From assembly GCA_019417975.1 (NCBI GenBank), contig DYCT01000059.1, positions 1-9,525 of the forward strand: a DNA stretch of 9,525 nt, given 5' to 3'. The notes under the pieces were generated by a model. The model saw only the letters and a program-made list of their open reading frames with translations. It searched no databases and was not told where the DNA came from. Every line of letters begins with the position of its first letter. Positions within the stretch are counted from its first letter, which is position 1. Shown here in pieces: positions 7,089-9,525 of the stretch. A program made the position numbers and the translations under genes. Source of the DNA: Bacteroides sp. GTDB taxonomy: Bacteria > Bacteroidota > Bacteroidia > Bacteroidales > Bacteroidaceae.

Positions 7089-8060
7089 TTACTTTTCAAA
7101 GCACGATTTATCGGGTAATATTTTTTCAAAACTTTCATTAATAGCGCGCTGTGCATAATCGAAATCTGATACGCCGTCATCATTCAACACCAAAATTGCT
7201 TTTTTCTGGCTTTCTATCATCTGTTTGATTTCGGATATAGACTCATCGTTAATACTCATATACAACGAATCGTTAAATACATTCAGCGGTATGAACTCTC
7301 CTTTCACTAATTGCCAATAACGCATCAGATATTGGTTGACATCGTCTGAGGTACGAAAACGAGATGAACAGGTCTTATGTAACAAGACCGGCTCCATCTC
7401 CCACATTTCTTCATACGTCTTCTTACAAAATGGGTTCGGGAAATGAGGGTCTACAAATCCTGTAAACCGAGGCCAAGGTAAAAGGAACAACGTACGCAAC
7501 AAATAAGAGCCGTATTTCAAAGAGAACCATTTAAAAAAATTCGACTTCAACACTTCTCTCTTCGAACAATGTTGATTAATGGTTTCCACATCATTCTGAA
7601 TCATGTGTCCGATTCCTCCACCCGACAAAGCATTCAGCACAGCCATGTCGCACGGCACTCCATTTTTAAAGAAACGAGTAGGCTTGATATGATTTACAAG
7701 AAACAAATCATCGTTGAAATAAACAAATTCGTCCGATAAGCCTTTGATACGATGCAGATTCAGTTCTATTGTATTGGCGCTGAAAGTAGGTAGATACTCT
7801 TGCGGAATAAATTCGTCATGTCGTACAAAATGTAATTTAGGGCAATCCAGGTTCAACCAATCCGGGTAATGTCCGCATGTCACAAAATACACATTGTCTA
7901 CCCACGGAGCAAATTTCTCTACGCCTCTGAACCAATAACGCAGATTTTTCCAATCACGAAAGCAGGTTTCTCGCTTATCCCCACCCTGGTTTTTATATTT
8001 ATTAAATTGGCTTTTCCATTCAGGGTCATTTCCATCCACCCATATCATTACAAAATCCAT
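7089..8060 (-). CDS. Stealth family protein (capsule sugar-phosphate transferase)
   Basis: The 323-residue protein carries all four Stealth conserved regions: CR1 at 1-15 (DFVMIWVDGNDPEW), CR2 at about 35-122 (FRDWKNLRYWFRGVEKFAPW through LPTFSANTIELNLHRI to FVYFNDDLFLV), CR3 at about 204-250 (DPHFPNPF, then SRFRTSDDVNQYLMRYW) and CR4 at about 288-323 (AILVLNDDG, then the end ILPDKSCFEK). Stealth proteins are hexose-1-phosphate transferases: bacterial members such as CpsY/SacB-type enzymes build phosphodiester-linked capsules, and the family includes the catalytic part of animal GlcNAc-1-phosphotransferase (GNPTAB). So the capsule repeat unit here probably contains a phosphodiester-linked sugar, either in the chain or as a side group. 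There is no signal peptide or membrane helix, which fits a cytoplasmic enzyme. The ATG lies 2 bases after the flippase stop (TAAGTATG) with AAAAGG before it. Full length and apparently intact. Confidence 0.92.
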   Translation of the reverse strand: MDFVMIWVDGNDPEWKSQFNKYKNQGGDKRETCFRDWKNLRYWFRGVEKFAPWVDNVYFVTCGHYPDWLNLDCPKLHFVRHDEFIPQEYLPTFSANTIELNLHRIKGLSDEFVYFNDDLFLVNHIKPTRFFKNGVPCDMAVLNALSGGGIGHMIQNDVETINQHCSKREVLKSNFFKWFSLKYGSYLLRTLFLLPWPRFTGFVDPHFPNPFCKKTYEEMWEMEPVLLHKTCSSRFRTSDDVNQYLMRYWQLVKGEFIPLNVFNDSLYMSINDESISEIKQMIESQKKAILVLNDDGVSDFDYAQRAINESFEKILPDKSCFEK

Positions 8061-8062
8061 AC

Positions 8063-9490
8063 TTACCTTTTTATAAATTTATTCCACAAGACATCGAGCT
8101 CTTTCATCTTACACATATATGCCATGCCCACATAATAAATCATGCCCACCAATATTCCAACTGCAATTTTCAAAATCACAGACGAAATAAATAGCTGAAC
8201 ACAATAGACTAAAATAGCCATACTTAAAGAAATGGCAAATATACCAAAAAGTTCTCGAATCTGCCTCATTAAAGTCACACTAACTACACGCGATGAATAA
8301 CGGGTAATAATAAATATATCAGCAAACGAATAAAGAATGAGGCCTGCACAAAGCATCTTTATTCCACCCATCAATGATAAAACCAGTATAGTAACGGCTA
8401 CTACTTTCTTAATAATCTCTGCCCGCAAAAAATAATCCATACGTCCTTTTACCTTCAACAAATTATGATTCAATGCCATAACAGGTGTCCACATGTAAGC
8501 GAAACAAAGCAATTGTAACAATGGCACCATAGCCAACCATTTAGCAGTCAGCACTAATTCTACTACCGGAGCAGCCAAAGCAGAAAGTCCTAATGTCAAT
8601 GGGAAAATAATAAAACAGGACATACGCAAATAGCTGATAAAGCTGGTACTCAGTTTTTCATCATCGTCCTGAATTTTACACTGAATCGGGAACATTGCGT
8701 TCGTCATAATCTCTGTCAGCTTATACGACGGAACTTGCGAAAGCACATTGGCCCGATTATAATAGCCAAGCACCTGAGGTGAAAACTTCTTTCCTATCAC
8801 AATCGTATACAAATTAAGGTAAATGGTCTGCATCAGACTTGCCAACAACAATCGCATCCCATATGGGAACAGAGACTTAAAAGAAGTTATAGAAAAGACA
8901 AACAAGGGTTTCCAAGAAGAGGAAAACCACAACAACAAAGATATACAGCAATTATTAATCAACACTTGCCATACCAGTGCCCATACTCCCCAGCCATTGT
9001 ATGCCAGAAAAATACTACAAGCTCCACTTAACAAGATAGAAGTGAATGAAATCATGGCTTGTCTTTTAAAATCCAAAGCAATCATCAATTTCGTACGTTG
9101 TACAATCGACAAAGCACAGACAATCAAATTCAAGCCGATAATCCGAGCTACAGGAATGAGTTGCGGTTCATTGTAAAAAGAAGCTATCGAAGGGGCTGAT
9201 ACAAGCAAAAGCAAATACGAGAGCAGTGCCACAAATACATTGAAATACAAGATTGTAGAATAATCTACATCATTTCTATCCTTCTTTTGAATCAATGCAT
9301 TGGAAAAACCTCCATCTATAAAAGTTTGCGCAATAGCTAAAAAAACGCCCAAGATAGCTATCAAACCATAATCATCAGGCAAAAGCAACCGAGCCAAGAC
9401 AATCTCAATTATAATCTGACCGCCTTGTACCGAGAAACGCTCTACTGCACTCCAAAACACACTTGTAAAAGCCTGATCTTTTAATGTCAT
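8063..9490 (-). CDS. Wzx-type polysaccharide flippase (MOP superfamily, WzxC/TuaB-like)
   Basis: The 475-residue protein is almost wholly hydrophobic, with about 12-14 membrane segments, and has the opening FTSVFWSAVERFSVQGGQIIIEIVLARLLLPDDYG that marks the WzxC/TuaB-like branch of the polysaccharide transporter family. FIDGGFSNALIQKK (about 58-71) and LGYYNRANVLSQVPSY (near the middle) are further family motifs. It should move undecaprenyl-diphosphate-linked repeat units from the inner to the outer face of the inner membrane, before a Wzy polymerase that is not in this window. The ATG at 9490 has AAGGA 4 bases upstream and gives the standard N-terminus. It is followed within 2 bases by the Stealth gene. 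Its base composition is visibly richer in A and T than the aminotransferase and wzi genes, as is common for flippases and strain-variable capsule genes. The gene name wzx would be used by role only. Confidence 0.92.
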   Translation of the reverse strand: MTLKDQAFTSVFWSAVERFSVQGGQIIIEIVLARLLLPDDYGLIAILGVFLAIAQTFIDGGFSNALIQKKDRNDVDYSTILYFNVFVALLSYLLLLVSAPSIASFYNEPQLIPVARIIGLNLIVCALSIVQRTKLMIALDFKRQAMISFTSILLSGACSIFLAYNGWGVWALVWQVLINNCCISLLLWFSSSWKPLFVFSITSFKSLFPYGMRLLLASLMQTIYLNLYTIVIGKKFSPQVLGYYNRANVLSQVPSYKLTEIMTNAMFPIQCKIQDDDEKLSTSFISYLRMSCFIIFPLTLGLSALAAPVVELVLTAKWLAMVPLLQLLCFAYMWTPVMALNHNLLKVKGRMDYFLRAEIIKKVVAVTILVLSLMGGIKMLCAGLILYSFADIFIITRYSSRVVSVTLMRQIRELFGIFAISLSMAILVYCVQLFISSVILKIAVGILVGMIYYVGMAYMCKMKELDVLWNKFIKR

Positions 9491-9525
9491 TATGTCCTTA
9501 ATTCCGCAACACTATAATTTAACTT
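9490..9525 (-). CDS. Possible 3' end of an upstream operon gene (partial)
   Basis: On the - strand the frame entering at the window edge reads KLNYSVAELRT followed by TAA at 9492-9490, overlapping the flippase ATG by one base (TAATG). Such an overlap matches the coupling seen between other genes of this operon. Only 11 codons are visible and an open stretch of that length is not unusual by chance, so the family cannot be named and the call is tentative. Confidence 0.3.
   Translation of the reverse strand, partial: KLNYSVAELRT

Noticed and set aside
6716..7141. 141-codon + strand frame opposite GT32
   Set aside because: Shadow of the GT32 gene; its content of I, F and T matches an antisense reading and it has no domain.
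7085..7183. N-terminal extension of the GT32 frame by 33 residues
   Set aside because: It overlaps the end of the Stealth gene and has no family similarity; the ATG at 7084 starts at the conserved RIPKIIHYVW motif.

Overview
The window looks like the 3' end of a capsular polysaccharide (CPS) locus from a gut Bacteroidales genome (Bacteroides or a close relative). The evidence is a Bacteroides-type promoter box (TATCTTTG, matching TAnnTTTG) before the first gene, a Bacteroides-style Wzi outer-membrane protein, and a terminal aminotransferase/sugar-transferase pair resembling WcfR/WcfS of the Bacteroides fragilis polysaccharide A locus. Genus and species are inferences from these features only.

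Layout. On the + strand, positions 214-2130 hold a two-gene unit: a Wzi-family capsule assembly outer-membrane protein, then 6 bases later a small lipocalin-like lipoprotein. Everything from 2198 to the right edge is on the - strand and is read from right to left: a Wzx/MOP-type flippase (8063-9490), a Stealth-family sugar-phosphate transferase (7089-8060), a DXD glycosyltransferase of the GT32 type (6338-7084), a UDP-GlcNAc 2-epimerase interrupted by an in-frame stop (5187-6341), an ExoA-like GT2 glycosyltransferase with C-terminal membrane helices (4121-5146), a PLP aminotransferase (2785-4002) and a small PglC/WcfS-like phosphoglycosyltransferase (2198-2785). The last few bases (9490-9525) may be the tail of another gene of the same operon. 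A strong intrinsic terminator at 2166-2213 closes the - strand operon between the two convergent units.

How the genes work together (inference from families). The aminotransferase would make a UDP-4-amino-trideoxy sugar, and the sugar transferase would place it on undecaprenyl phosphate to start the repeat unit. The GT2, GT32 and Stealth enzymes would extend it, with Stealth probably adding a sugar through a phosphodiester. The epimerase would supply UDP-ManNAc if it were functional. The flippase would export the finished unit. Wzi would act later, at the outer membrane. No Wzy polymerase, Wza/Wzc export gene, 4,6-dehydratase, or UpxY/UpxZ regulator is visible, so these must lie further upstream or elsewhere.

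The main oddity is the nonsense codon in wecB, which replaces exactly one residue of an otherwise intact, full-length enzyme. Tight coupling is seen at four junctions (TAAGTATG, a 4-base gap, ATGA, TGATG). A 118-base gap before the aminotransferase, with a hairpin and a possible promoter box, separates the variable lower-GC glycosyltransferase block from the more conserved initiation pair. I found no mobile element, CRISPR array, RNA gene or clearly new system.
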